NCBI GenBank assembly: GCA_015501595.1
Contig: JADNRX010000494.1
Coordinates: 1 to 38,230, forward strand
DNA from: Hymenopellis radicata
Lineage: Eukaryota; Basidiomycota; Agaricomycetes; Agaricales; Physalacriaceae
Reading direction: 5' to 3'
Length of the DNA: 38,230 nucleotides
In this document: positions 1 to 9,689 of the stretch, piece after piece
Layout: the number at the start of each line of letters is the position of its first letter
How positions within the stretch are numbered: the stretch's first letter is position 1
The notes under the pieces: model-generated
The model's input: only the letters and a program-made list of their open reading frames with translations
What the model was told of the DNA's origin: nothing
The model's database searches: none
Program-made: the position numbers and the translations under genes

Positions 1-1898
1 ATTGCTTCGCGTACCATTCCTCTCGTACTTTGACCATCTGCACGTACTCGTTCAGCATTCCTTGGACTACAGCGAAGGAGTCCTTGACGGCGTTACGCAA
101 GTCTTTCGTGCGTTGCGGAGCATCGCCGGGTATGGTGAGATTGGAGATCAACTGGACGTCAATTCCATCTGAGCAGAGGTGGAGTTGCCATGAAGCTCGA
201 AGCTAGAGTCAAAAGGAGGCGTCTTTGATAACGACTCGGAGGCGGAAGATCTGTCTCCTTCGTCGCTTCTTCTGTCGTCATGAGCATTAGGACTGGCCCG
301 GCGCGAGCTAAGCATTGATTCGACTTCGCTTCCATTACTGGTGCTGCTATTGGTCTTGTGGTTTCCTCGCCGAGTGTGAAAAGATGATGCTGTGACAGTC
401 TTGAAAGCTGCGCCACTGGCGTCACTTTCCGTACTCTTTCGTCCTTCTGGTTCGCGCTTGTGCCATTCTATGCTTTTCAAAATGGCCTGCGTCCATCGGG
501 AGGCCTCTACGGGATGATTGGCTTTGATATACCACTTTTGAATTCCGGAAGTGTGACCACGCGACGGTGTTGACCACACGTCGAACTTGTGGCGATCGGT
601 AGCCGAGATCTTGAGGATGGCTGTCTTCATAGCTATAGAACCACGACTTGCTACTTGTTCGTCTTCTTGATGGCGATAATCTGCTAGACAGTAAACGACT
701 GATGTGATGGAGCGAACAGTGGCGCACATGAAAGGACTCCATTTTCCAAGATGAACCAGCGTGGTTGATGTCCTTTGGCGACATTGACAAACTTGTTGAG
801 ATATCCTTTGAGAATGGGAGGTTCCGCGGCGGGAGTTGGGGCTTGGATGAGGCTGCTGTCGTGATTTGCGACTGCAGGGAAATTGATGAGACGCCGGAGT
901 AAATAAAAAGGTTGGGGACTGACATTGCCGTAAAAACACCCGAACACGATCGTCTTTTCCGGTGCCTTCATAAGCGACCTTGCCCCTGCGGTTCCGTACA
1001 AAGACATCAGCGCCGGAACGAACTGCGAGTTCGATGAGCCGCAGATCTTTGCGTCGGGCAGCCTCGTGGAGCAAAGAGGTTCCGGAGTCGTCATCAAGGT
1101 AAGAAAGATTAATGAACCGTACACGAGGTGATTCGAGAAGACCCAAGAGGACAGAGGAGGGGGGGTATTGAGAGGAGAGAGGATATAGCTACGGAGTAGC
1201 GAACGATAGGAAGCGTTGAGAAAGGCGCGCGAGTCTAACAAGGCGTAAGAGGACGACATGTGATATGTAATTTCTACCTTCAATTACACGAACGATCTCT
1301 CTGCCCTTGGCAATATCGGTACAGCTTTTGCCATTGGCGTCAAGGAGACTGTCGTCGATGGCCTCTTGGTCGAGCAATAAAGTGACGATATCTACGCGGC
1401 CGAGCGACGCGGCGAGATGGAGCGCGGTTGTTCCAGAGCTAGGTGGATGGATGCCATTAGGAGAAATGGCCCTGTGAGACAGTAGCAAAGCCACGGTCGA
1501 GGCTATGGCGCGCCAGTCAATATACATCGCCCTTGGTGGAACGACACAAGGAACGCACCAGAGGCACATCGTATCGAGAGATGCAGCGCGGCCGAGCCCG
1601 TGTCCAATATTCCCTCCGACGATTTGCGCTTGTCTTTGCCGATTTCGGCCAGGAAAGGGTGTATAACGGCGGGGTCGCCTGTTCAGCTGTCAATGTGGGC
1701 GTATATTCAAGGCAGAGAACAGACCGCTTCGCAGGGCCGACAGTAGTTTGACCTGATACAAGGGTTCGTCAACAACAACTAGACACCCATCCATAAGCAG
1801 CAATTCCGGAAATTAAATAAACGAGACAGACTGTTGGTGCTCGAGGTGCTGGCCGAAGATGAATGGGGCGTCTTCAAGGACGACGGGGAGGAAGACAT
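1..1898 (-). CDS. Oxysterol-binding protein, Osh1/Osh2-like (ankyrin + PH part; 3' end off the window)
   Basis: Lipid-transfer protein of the OSBP family, which moves sterols or phosphoinositides at membrane contact sites. What is seen: a likely start ATG at 1898-1896 followed by a Ser-rich stretch, then several short exons. One exon reads KLLSALRSG and continues as GDPAVIHPFLAEIG; then come ankyrin repeats (TALHLAASLGRVDIVTLLL near 1370-1430, GTSLLHEAARRKDLRLIELA near 1020-1090). A PH domain follows at about 490-830, starting PPILKGYLNKF and holding RWFILENGVLS, with its last helix at EASRWTQAILKSIEW. A Ser/Thr-rich linker and the segment DVQLISNLTIPGDAP run to base 1. The ligand-binding domain, which should follow, is outside the window. 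The order ankyrin-PH-ORD is that of fungal Osh1/Osh2. Introns are placed by eye (for example the acceptor ctcag near 168); the first one is uncertain. No lesions seen. Confidence 0.85.
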
Positions 1899-1977
1899 GG
1901 CCCCCCGCGTTCAGGATGGATAATGGTGGAGAGGAGGTAGGAGCAGATCACCCAAAAAGGAAGTGACCCACCCAAGT

Positions 1978-2692
1978 ATGCTTCACCTTGCCTCAGCCGC
2001 CTTGGCTGTGTTTCTGTGTGGCCTTGCGTCCGCATACCAGGCTCCGCTCTCCATACCGTCCAAGAACGTCTTGATCACACCAGAGACGGACGCTTTTGTG
2101 CACAAACTCATCGCAGACTGGAATTCGACAGGCTTATCGGTCGCCGTAGTGCGCAAGGACCCCTCCGTCCCAGGCGGCTGGCGACGCGAATTCGGGTCGT
2201 ATAGCATCGCCAAAGGCAATGGCTCCCTAGTGAATCCTGATACCATGTATGCTATCGCGTCGAATAGCAAGCTCTTTCTGGCGCTTTCCGTTGGCCTTAT
2301 CATCAGCAACGACTCGCTCGCAGACGCGCGGGGTGGATTGACTGGAATACAAAGGCCAGAGCTCTCATTCCCGAATGGGCTCTCATGGACGAGGACATGC
2401 ACCGTGGCGTCAACATCCAGGACATGCTTTCCCATCGCACTGGCATGCCCCGACACGACTTTTCAGGTATGGTCCGCGACGGCGGCGTCCCCGAAATGGT
2501 AACTCGCGTTCATCTATGAACAGCGAGAGTTACTCAAGCGTCCCACAGATCTCTACTTTACGCCATCTTCGTCCCTCGGCCGAGTTCCGCCAGACCTTCC
2601 AGTACAACAACCTCATGTACGAGACGCTATCGTATCTCCCCTCCTTGCTTCTCAACCAGACGTACGAATCGTACATCCATGAACACATCGCC
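1978..2692 (+). pseudogene. Truncated copy of a secreted serine beta-lactamase-like hydrolase
   Basis: 5' fragment of the gene seen more fully at 19958-21951. The ATG at 1978 opens a signal peptide (MLHLASAALAVFLCGLASA); an upstream in-frame GTG at 1963 is not a credible eukaryotic start. The active-site SxxK lies in ASNSKLF (about 2250-2275). The frame holds through LADARG and then breaks near 2333, where this copy lacks four bases present in the other (GTGGATTG against GTGAACGGATTG). An intron (gtaact...cccacag, about 2500-2552) is shared. Similarity continues through FQYNNLMYETLSYLP, where YNN is the likely YxN motif, to HEHI at about 2690, then stops abruptly. The central and C-terminal thirds, including the HGG motif, are absent. 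The duplicated segment begins about 1960 (ggaagtgacccacccaa) and matches 19933-20667. Almost certainly non-functional. Confidence 0.85.
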
Positions 2693-3035
2693 CACCTTCT
2701 CCAAGAAAGCAAATGAACGATACATATCTCATTTCGGCCCGTTAAACAACGTGATCGTGGGGAGGTCCATAGGGTACCCACGTGACCTCCCATTTACTTA
2801 ATGCGTTGAGGCTACTGGCGTTGAGACAACAATTTTCGGCTTACCGGCCATGTTGCTGGGTTCCCACGCCTCTGCTAGCTGCCAATGCTAGCTGCCATTG
2901 GCGTGCGAACGACAATTATCGGTCTCCCTTCCGTAAATTCCCAAATGTTTATCATGAAATACAATGAATAAATAGTTTTCTTCTATTCTACAGCACTGAG
3001 GACAGTTCTGAACTGCGCGGCATGGAGCCATCGGC

Positions 3036-3081
3036 AAGAATGCTAGCTGCCATCCCAATCGGGATGGCAGCTAGCATTCTT
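3036..3081. repeat. Perfect 46-bp palindrome (21-bp arms, 4-bp loop)
   Basis: Arm 1 at 3036-3056 begins AAGAATGCTAGCTGCC; arm 2 at 3061-3081 is its exact reverse complement; the loop AATC is at 3057-3060. The core word GCTAGCTGCCA also occurs twice about 160 bp upstream (2873-2900), so this is probably part of a small repeat family or a foldback remnant. No gene is close enough to make it a terminator. Confidence 0.9.
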
Positions 3082-3308
3082 ACGTCAGCATTGCACGGCT
3101 TCCGATCTGCCATCGTCGGCAACATCGCGCGACGCGCGCGCAGGTCTCTACTGCCAATCGTCGCTCACGCTGTGACCAGCGAAGAGTGGACAGGTAGTCC
3201 TTACTTCTTCCTAGTGTAATCCGGCCTCTATGGCTGTTCGAATCCTGATTTTTCGTGCCGCGGCCGGACTCCTTGAGATTTGTTGTGAATCGGTTACTGC
3301 TCTCGGCG

Positions 3309-3317
3309 AGTTCTAGT
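3309..3317 (+). repeat. 9-bp target-site half GAGTTCTAG, left of copy A
   Basis: GAGTTCTAG abuts the TAGTCT end of copy A. Its partner is not at A's other end; it lies next to copy B's inner end (11932-11940, CTAGAACTC on the + strand, the reverse complement). Confidence 0.85.
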
Positions 3318-3329
3318 AGTCTCTTGAAA

Positions 3330-3391
3330 CAGACGCTATATACACGATCGATCTTGGCAATGTGAGGGTGATCGATGTGTATAGAGTCTGT
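3330..3391. repeat. Imperfect hairpin at the DUF6589-side end of copy A
   Basis: Arms 3330-3354 (ACAGACGCTATATACACGAT...) and 3370-3391 (GATCGATGTGTATAGAGTCT..., reverse complement near-identical) flank a short loop. It lies between the outer TAGTCT terminus and the 35-bp inner repeat and has no counterpart at the helicase-side end, so the two element ends are asymmetric. Confidence 0.75.
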
Positions 3392-3406
3392 CGATTAAGG
3401 TAGGGT

Positions 3407-3441
3407 CTGTACCGTGCTTGTCGTTATTACATAAGTCAACC
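3407..3441 (+). repeat. Inner terminal inverted repeat, left end of copy A
   Basis: It starts CTGTACCGTG and contains CGTTATTACATAAGTC. It matches the reverse complement of 9620-9654 at 32 of 35 positions. Confidence 0.9.
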
Positions 3442-3538
3442 TAATCCGGCGACGCGCATTTTTGCTTCCACCACGATCGCCTCGCGTCTGCGCGACCTGT
3501 CCCGCTCTTCTCCTCCCTTAAATCGACACGCAATCTCT

Positions 3539-6500
3539 ATGGACGGATTTAATACATTCCTTTATACACTGCCGCCGTCTCCAAATGGCCCGACTGTCAA
3601 CCGACCACTTTTCCAAGAATTTTCCTTCCCGGTTTCTTCAAGCGGTTCGTCTGGCGAGCCGCCGCCAGCCCCCATCGCAAGTGGCTCTGGGCCGCTGACA
3701 AGTGGATTTGAGCCGGCACGCCAACGACGGTCTAGTGCACCCGGCAGATATAAGACGATACCCACTATCCCGGTGTTACCGCCCATACGCGAGTATTCCG
3801 ATGAGTACATGCTCCCCAGACCAAGTGAGTTCTTCATTTATATTTCTTATTCTATGCTAAACATTGTTTAGATAACAACGCGCCGTCACCATCTTCTATT
3901 ACACCCCCCATTCCTCCTCCCATCCCCTTCTCTCATTCTCAGCTACGCCTCCGCGCACCGCGCCAGCCTAAGCCCGACCCGTACCTTCAAATGGAGTCGC
4001 TTATCCCTCTTATCACGCAGCGCTTCCATTCGCTTGGTCGATTCCTCCAAATTCTCTTTATAGACTTCCCACGTCGCGATGGACCCGACAGACGTTCCAC
4101 ACTTCATCGTAACTTCGTTTCGGGCTTCCTTCGAGGCAAGAATAGGACAAAAGCTGTTGACATTGTCAAGTTAATCTACCGGCACCGCAATAGTGGCCCG
4201 GGATATCGCTCCAAGTTCTATTCTGAACGCGACTTAATGTTCGCCGGTACCCAGAACCCGTCGTAACTTCATTACGCTCGTCCAGCCATCTCGTGCTGGG
4301 CCATCCAAGTTGTTGGAGACCATGTCCACTCCCAGGTCGGGGCGCTCACCGTTGACGAGGAGGAGGGATGGATTGACGACGACGATACGACCATGGACAC
4401 GTCCGAACAGACTATGCCAGGTTCTCCATCTTCTGATCCCCAAACCCATGCCCCGGCGGCCTCTCAGCGTCTGCCCGCACGACTCGCAGCATCTAAAAAG
4501 TCGAAAACTGGACAACGCGACACTCGGCCAATGGCGACATGGGACGTGATGAAAGATTTTAGCATCAAGAACATCGCTCAGATGCTGCAGCGTCGAGCCG
4601 GATCTGTCTGGTATCTGACCGAGAAAATGGCAGGGCCGGAGAAGCATGGAAAGGTCATCGTTCGGAAGCGCAGACCTCACTCTACTGTACGTACCGTTCT
4701 ATTAGTTGATATCCCTCATTTACTAACTAGTATTCCCAGATTCAAGTCGCCGCCATCACGAGCTTTGTATTAAGCCGCCACCGCTTTGCTAATGGCTACC
4801 TTGCCGTTGCGCTCGGAATCTGGCTTTTTGCGACACGAGCCCACATCGATATCAAGCGAGCGCTATCGCGCATGGGCCTCTCTATCTCGGACACCACTGT
4901 TAGGAAGGCTCTTGCCGCCATGTCGGATGCTGGTCGCGATAAACTTCGCAAGTCGGTTGCGGAACACGCTGAGCGGGGCGAGCTTGGCTGGAGGATTATC
5001 ATGGACAATGTTCAGGGTTACGCCCTCGTCCGTGAGCCTGGACATGGGAAACAGAGCGTTCTGAAAGTTGGGACTGCCGCGACTGCCGTTCGTCTTTACG
5101 ATTGTCCACCAGATGCCTTTAAACTCGAACCCTACCTTGCCCGTGTTATCGAGAATAAACGCGCAGAGTTGACCACCGACAAGCTGCTTGATTCTCTTAA
5201 TTTTGTGCACATCGACAAGGTTCTTACCCTACATTGGGTCCGAGCATTACTCGACTTCATTCCCGAACTTCATCCGCTCAGAAGCGAGCTCTCGAAACAG
5301 TTCCGTTCCGAACCTATTGCAATCAACCGTCTTCCTGCAGATCGAAAGACCGAGATACAACCCCTGGGGAGTAACAGCGAGAGGGAGATTGAGATTGATG
5401 GCTCGCACGAATGTGTGAAAGACTTCGATGAGCAGTCTGGTTGGTTGGAGCGATTTGCCGCGTTCCTAATCGCGTGGTATGGTGGTGATGGTGGGACTTA
5501 CGCGACGCTTAAGCGTCTGAAGAAGCTTCTCGCTGCCACAGCACCAGGAGAATACGCCTCGTTCATGCATCTTGTTGTAACACCCGAATTGTGGCACATG
5601 GGGTCAACAATGATTGGGACTCTGGCGTCAAACCATTTCGGCGACCGCTCATCAGCCGACCCCTCATCTCTTTCCCGCGCATCGACCACCGCTAGTCAGA
5701 AGCGTCCATCAGACCTGTCAAAGCCCGATTATTACCCAACTGTTCGCTCTATGAAGCTGATATGGAATGCTCAAGTTCTTGATTGCTGGCGGTATGTTCA
5801 AATACACGTGTAACATCCTCATTCTGATCATGCTGCTGTTCTAGGATTCATCTCTGCTCGGATGGTACGCTTACGGCGCACTTCGCTGAGCTAGCCTCTA
5901 AGGGCGAACTACCGTCTCTTGAGGATCTTCTCCTGCACGCCACCATCTTATACGAGCGCTATGGAACACTTGACGCGTATGAGCGTTGTCTCACGCGCGC
6001 TGATTGGCGAGTACTGAAGCTGGGAAGAAGATACCCGAAGGAACCAGATGGACACAGCCTTCTACAGCAACGACAGGAAGTGGTGTCAACTCCGCGGCAC
6101 CTGACAATCTTGGTTCCGAGTCCAAAAATGTGGAGGAAGCTGGATTTGACGGTGATCGCTGCCTGGCCAATACCGTACTGTTCAAATTCGAGATGGGCCT
6201 GTGGATTGAATTCCACTATGCCGTTTCGGACGGAGATATCGGACGCGCCTGGGAAATTATTAAAGTACGCTGTTTTCATTTAATTTGTTGAGCACCTTTA
6301 ACCGCAATGTGCAGACGTGGATCTTTATTTTCGGCGGCTCGACTAACACCAACTACATGAACTACCTGCTCGAAACGTACTGCTTGCTTGAATATGATGC
6401 TCCGCCACCTTTACGTGTAGCAATCTTTCGGAACTGGCTCGCCAATCTCGCCGCTAAGCGCGGACACCACATTCCGCTCGATCTAATGCAGGAGCATCAT

Positions 6501-7283
6501 AACCACGTTATCGAGGAGCTGGTGGAGAAGATGGGCAAAGACTTTGATGATAATTTCTATCGACGAGTTGTGGCACCGAACGTCCATCACGTTATTCACG
6601 CTAAAGATGGCATCGAGACGGGATTCGACATCAGCAGCCGTAGTAACAATCACACCTCAGCTGACACTCACGCCGAAACTGTGTCAACCATGACTATGTA
6701 CTGCGAAGAGCAACTACATTTCTTTCGCTCGACGCGCTCACTCGGTCACGTTGCCAGCAACTTATTGAATGGGGGTTATGTTCGTCTTGATGGTGGAAAG
6801 ATGAGCGAGTTTGTGGAAGAAAGCACCGAAGATTCCAAATATCTAGGTATGATTCTCGATGCCAAGGCTGGTAGGGATACGGTTCGGCATTCATCTCTGT
6901 CGCCATCAACTCCTTCATTCGAAAGTCCTGACCCATCGATGTCCCGTAACTCTCCATCTCCCTCGTTTACCAGCCGTTCAACGTCTGTGGGTCCATTGCC
7001 ATCCGAGTCTTCGGAGGATACCAGCATAGCAGAAGAAATAGACGAGGATGATCAGAGCCATGCCAGAATTCAGACGGGAAATGGCCGAAGAATGTTTGTA
7101 TTGGATGACGACGGTGAGCTGCGCGAAGATGTTATAGATGCCGGTGTTGAGTGGATGCAGCGCATTGACAGCGAAGGTGAGGATGACGAGCAAGAGAGTG
7201 ACGAGGAGAACATTCGACCTATTATATATAGTAGCGACTCTGAGGAGTCCGTTAGTCAGTTCGAGGAAGCCGACTCTGAATAG
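3539..7283 (+). pseudogene. DUF6589-type protein, candidate transposase (copy A, interrupted)
   Basis: Five exons: 3539-3824, 3872-4686, 4740-5791, 5845-6264 and 6315-7283, all GT/AG introns of 47-53 nt. Allowing for one missing base, they sum to 1181 codons. The N-terminus is Pro/Ser-rich; the middle has the DUF6589 pattern (IIMDNVQGY, then YDCPPDAF, LTLHWVRALLDF, WYGGDGGTYATLKRL, and a late helical block around WIFIFGGSTNTNYM); the C-terminus is acidic and Ser-rich. Two lesions: codon 4264-4266 is TAA where copy B has GAA (Glu), and 6006-6007 has GG where copy B has GGG, shifting frame after the residues LTRAD. Family assignment is by motif memory, not a search. The function is unknown; an RNase H-like transposase role is inference. 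The stop lies 8 bp from the convergent helicase stop. Confidence 0.8.
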
Positions 7284-7291
7284 TACGTACT

Positions 7292-9541
7292 CTATGCATT
7301 TCTATTTCTTGCTCTCGATGCTGTGTCCCGGTAAGATTTGCGTGGTGGGCCGTATTCCGCTACCACCTCCGCTAGGGTCTTGATAGGTGCTCGTGGTTGT
7401 CGTGGCTTCGGCGCTGCATTTGGACGGGGAAGCACATTCGTTATGTTTTGCAGGACCTGTCTTTTCAGAAGCGGACGTCGTGGAGATGGCGGGGCAGATG
7501 ACATGATTTCATCAGAGGATGGATAAGGAGGCTCTTCGTCGTCGTCGTCAAGATCAACTTCTTCTTCTTCTTCGTCTGAGTCAACTCGTCGACGTTTTCC
7601 TTTTGACTGCCTGGGCTGACGAAAGGTTGCCTGCAGATCGGACATGATCTTGAAGAGGTCGGTGCTGTATTGGAACATAAAGCGCCAGGAAAGCGGTCCA
7701 ATGAGGTCAAGAAGCGCAGCATGCGAACGCGTTGACCGGATATGAGACAGGACAAGCTTTGAGATTGAGGGAGGAAGAAAGGCGCTGCGAGGAAGGTGCC
7801 GATATTGATCCTTTGCATGATTTTCTCGCCAGATAGTCGTCGCAAGATCTTGTAACTGCCGCGTAATCTGTATCCGATCTTCCTTGGAAATCTTATCAGC
7901 GTGTTTCGTTTTGGACTTTGACGCGGGCGGCAGAAAGGCAGCGGGAAGTACAGTGCCTTCCGGATACACTGGTGAGTCAAAAGTAAATGTTCTTCCATAA
8001 CGCTCGCAACAATATGAGCACCAATAGCGTCGGTCAGCATCTTTGCAATCGTAAAATGCTGCAGCGGGGGGGAGAGAGGGATCTTGTGGCGGGTTATCGT
8101 ACTCGCGATTGAGAGCAGCTATCAGACAGACAGTCTCGGAGAGCAAGCGCGCCTTCGCGTCCTCAAGCGGTTTGATAGGCTTCGTTGTCTTGTTTGTCGC
8201 CGTCTTCTTCGGGGCTACTGATGTCGGTGGCGCGTCGGTTACTTCATGACATGAGAATGGTGTAAAAGAGTGTATTAAAGATAAGAATCATACGCGTCAG
8301 CTGCTTCTTGGCCTGGGTAATCTGTCGCGACTGAATTAGAAGAATTCCACGAGACCCAATCTCCTTGATGCGACCAACACGGCCTTTCTGCTGGACCAGC
8401 TCGTTTACGGTATTTGGAGCGCCAATAGAGATGCTGTCCAAGAGAGTGCGAACATTGATCCCGTTTGCAAAGGCGACAGTAGCGACGACAATCTGGCAGT
8501 ACGGGTCCGTGTCAAGCAGTCGAAGTGTTTCTTGATTATATTCGTCGGAGCAGGTGCTATGGAACATCCGTACGCGTCGAAGATGATTGACATGCGGTGG
8601 TTCTTGCTTCCAAAGATATAGATACACGCGAAGTACGAGGTCCTTCGAGAAACAATGAATAATGGTCTTGCGGCCTGGCGTCAGGTAGTCGAATATCTGC
8701 GGAAATTCAGATCCACCAATGCCGTTCGAGAGGGGCGCGAAGATAATCTGTGTATTGACGCGTTCGTTAGAGTGTCGGATGATCTTGAAGTTGTCGTTGG
8801 TGAATCCAAGGGTCTTGCAAACGCTGCGAGTGTCTTTGCCGGGAGCGAGTGTTGCTGAGAGAGTAAAGATGGAGATTGAAGAAGGCAGACATCCACGAAA
8901 GTAGACCCCAATCATCTCGAAGGCCTTCCGAAAGGTTTCGCCCCATTCCCGCATAAGATGACCTTCCTCCGCGCATGCATAGATGAGGTGTTCGCGGAAT
9001 ACCGGGGAGCGAGCGATGGTGCAGCGCCAGTCGTCTTCGCATAAGTGTTCCGGATCCACGCAGATAACCTGCCATCGCGTACAAGAAGCAATTTCCTCTG
9101 CAAGTTTTTCGTTGTTCCGATGCGCCTGTGCTTTGCGTCTTGACGTGTAGGCGAGCGCGCGAATTCCCATGTTCTCTAGCTCTTTAACCTACTGTAATGT
9201 CAGCCAAGAAAATATGCATGAAGATAACGTACCAGATTGCCCGCTAGTCCTTTTGTCGGGGTTACCACTATTCCAACAGCGAATTCTTGCGCCAAGAAGC
9301 CAGGGTACAGCGAAGGATTGGCGCTGACCTCGTTGTGAACCAGAATGGGAACGCTGAAAGCCGCAGATTTACCGCCGCCAGTAACCTCGATACAAAGCAC
9401 GTCCTCCCGGTCTAATATAGCGGGTACATATTCAAGTTGTGCAGGGCGAAGACCATCAGACCATTCCGGTACTTTCTTGCTGACGATCCGATTGAGAGTT
9501 TCGATGCCGTGAGGGTGCTGCCAGCGGTAGGAGGGAGGCAT
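7292..9541 (-). CDS. RecQ-like DEAH-type superfamily 2 helicase (copy A)
   Basis: Predicted ATP-dependent DNA helicase of the transposon; same gene as 12077-14326, read in reverse. Visible motifs: motif 0-like LRPAQLE; Walker A TGGGKS; Ia-like VVTPTKGLAGNL; motif II AEEGH in place of DEAH; motif III LSAT; motif V ATVAFANGINV; motif VI QQKGRVGR. The C-terminal third has a cysteine cluster (CKDADRRYWCSYCC) and an acidic run (DEEEEEVDLDDDDEE). Two introns, at mirrored positions of copy B. The frame is open throughout, with two amino-acid differences from B: Leu against Val in GI(L/V)LIQ, and Pro against Leu in the stretch just after the start. An upstream ATG (9609) opens another frame, so the true N-terminus is uncertain. 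The start used gives about 717 aa. Confidence 0.85.
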
Positions 9542-9619
9542 AGAGTCGTGAGCGCGTTCGCGATAATGGCGGTACGCGCTTGATCACTACTTAGGCTAGC
9601 GGCAGGCATGGATATATTG

Positions 9620-9654
9620 GGTCGACTTATGTAATAACGGCAATCACGGTACAG
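9620..9654 (-). repeat. Inner terminal inverted repeat, right end of copy A
   Basis: On the - strand it starts CTGTACCGTG and contains CGTTATTACATAAGTC. It is followed outward by a C8 run (G8 on the - strand) and the terminus CGCCAGACTA. Confidence 0.9.
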
Positions 9655-9677
9655 CCCCCCCCTTAAACGCCAGACTA

Positions 9678-9686
9678 CCTTCCATC
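9678..9686 (+). repeat. 9-bp target-site half CCTTCCATC, right of copy A
   Basis: It directly follows AGACTA. Its perfect partner flanks the outer end of copy B (18301-18309, GATGGAAGG on the + strand, the reverse complement), not A's own left end. Confidence 0.85.
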
Positions 9687-9689
9687 TGC

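Larger units (their letters stand above)
2693..3317. other. Gene-free stretch between hydrolase fragment and transposon copy A
   Basis: No convincing coding region. It contains a perfect 46-bp hairpin (3036-3081), clustered copies of the word GCTAGCTGCCA near 2873-2900, and an 18-bp motif (2844-2861) that recurs at 11228-11245 with one change. It looks like a patchwork of decayed small repeats. Confidence 0.6.
3318..9677 (+). mobile_element. DUF6589/RecQ-helicase DNA transposon, copy A
   Basis: 6360-bp element bounded by TAGTCTCTTG on the left and CGCCAGACTA on the right; both ends start TAGTCT when read inward. A 35-bp inner inverted repeat (3407-3441 and 9620-9654) differs at three positions. 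It carries two convergent genes, a DUF6589-type protein (+) and a RecQ-like helicase (-). The boundaries come from where similarity to inverted copy B stops on both sides, exactly at 9-bp duplicated target sequences. I cannot assign it to a named superfamily. The 9-bp duplication is MULE-like in length, but no recognisable MULE transposase is present, and the TIRs plus target duplication argue against a Helitron. Comparison with B shows eight differences: indels at about 3360, 3904-3909, 5366-5369 and 6006-6007, and substitutions at 4264, 6861, 8342 and 9513. Confidence 0.9.

Noticed and set aside
1963..1977. GTG start for the left hydrolase copy
   Set aside because: The ATG at 1978 matches the other copy's start and opens directly into the signal peptide.
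3230..3256. tRNA 3' half or Pol III B box (GTTCGAATCC)
   Set aside because: The flanking bases do not form a T-stem and no matching acceptor, D or anticodon arm lies upstream.
7292..9541. Subtelomeric (telomere-linked) RecQ helicase
   Set aside because: No telomere repeat arrays are seen, the helicase is inside a bounded element, and ordinary genes lie on both sides.
3318..9677. Helitron, because a helicase is encoded
   Set aside because: The helicase is RecQ-like without a Rep domain, the ends are inverted repeats, and there is a 9-bp target duplication; Helitrons have none of these ends and insert without duplication.
3318..9677. Mutator-like (MULE) element, from the 9-bp duplication
   Set aside because: Duplication length alone is weak evidence. 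I see no recognisable MULE transposase domain, so I leave the superfamily open.
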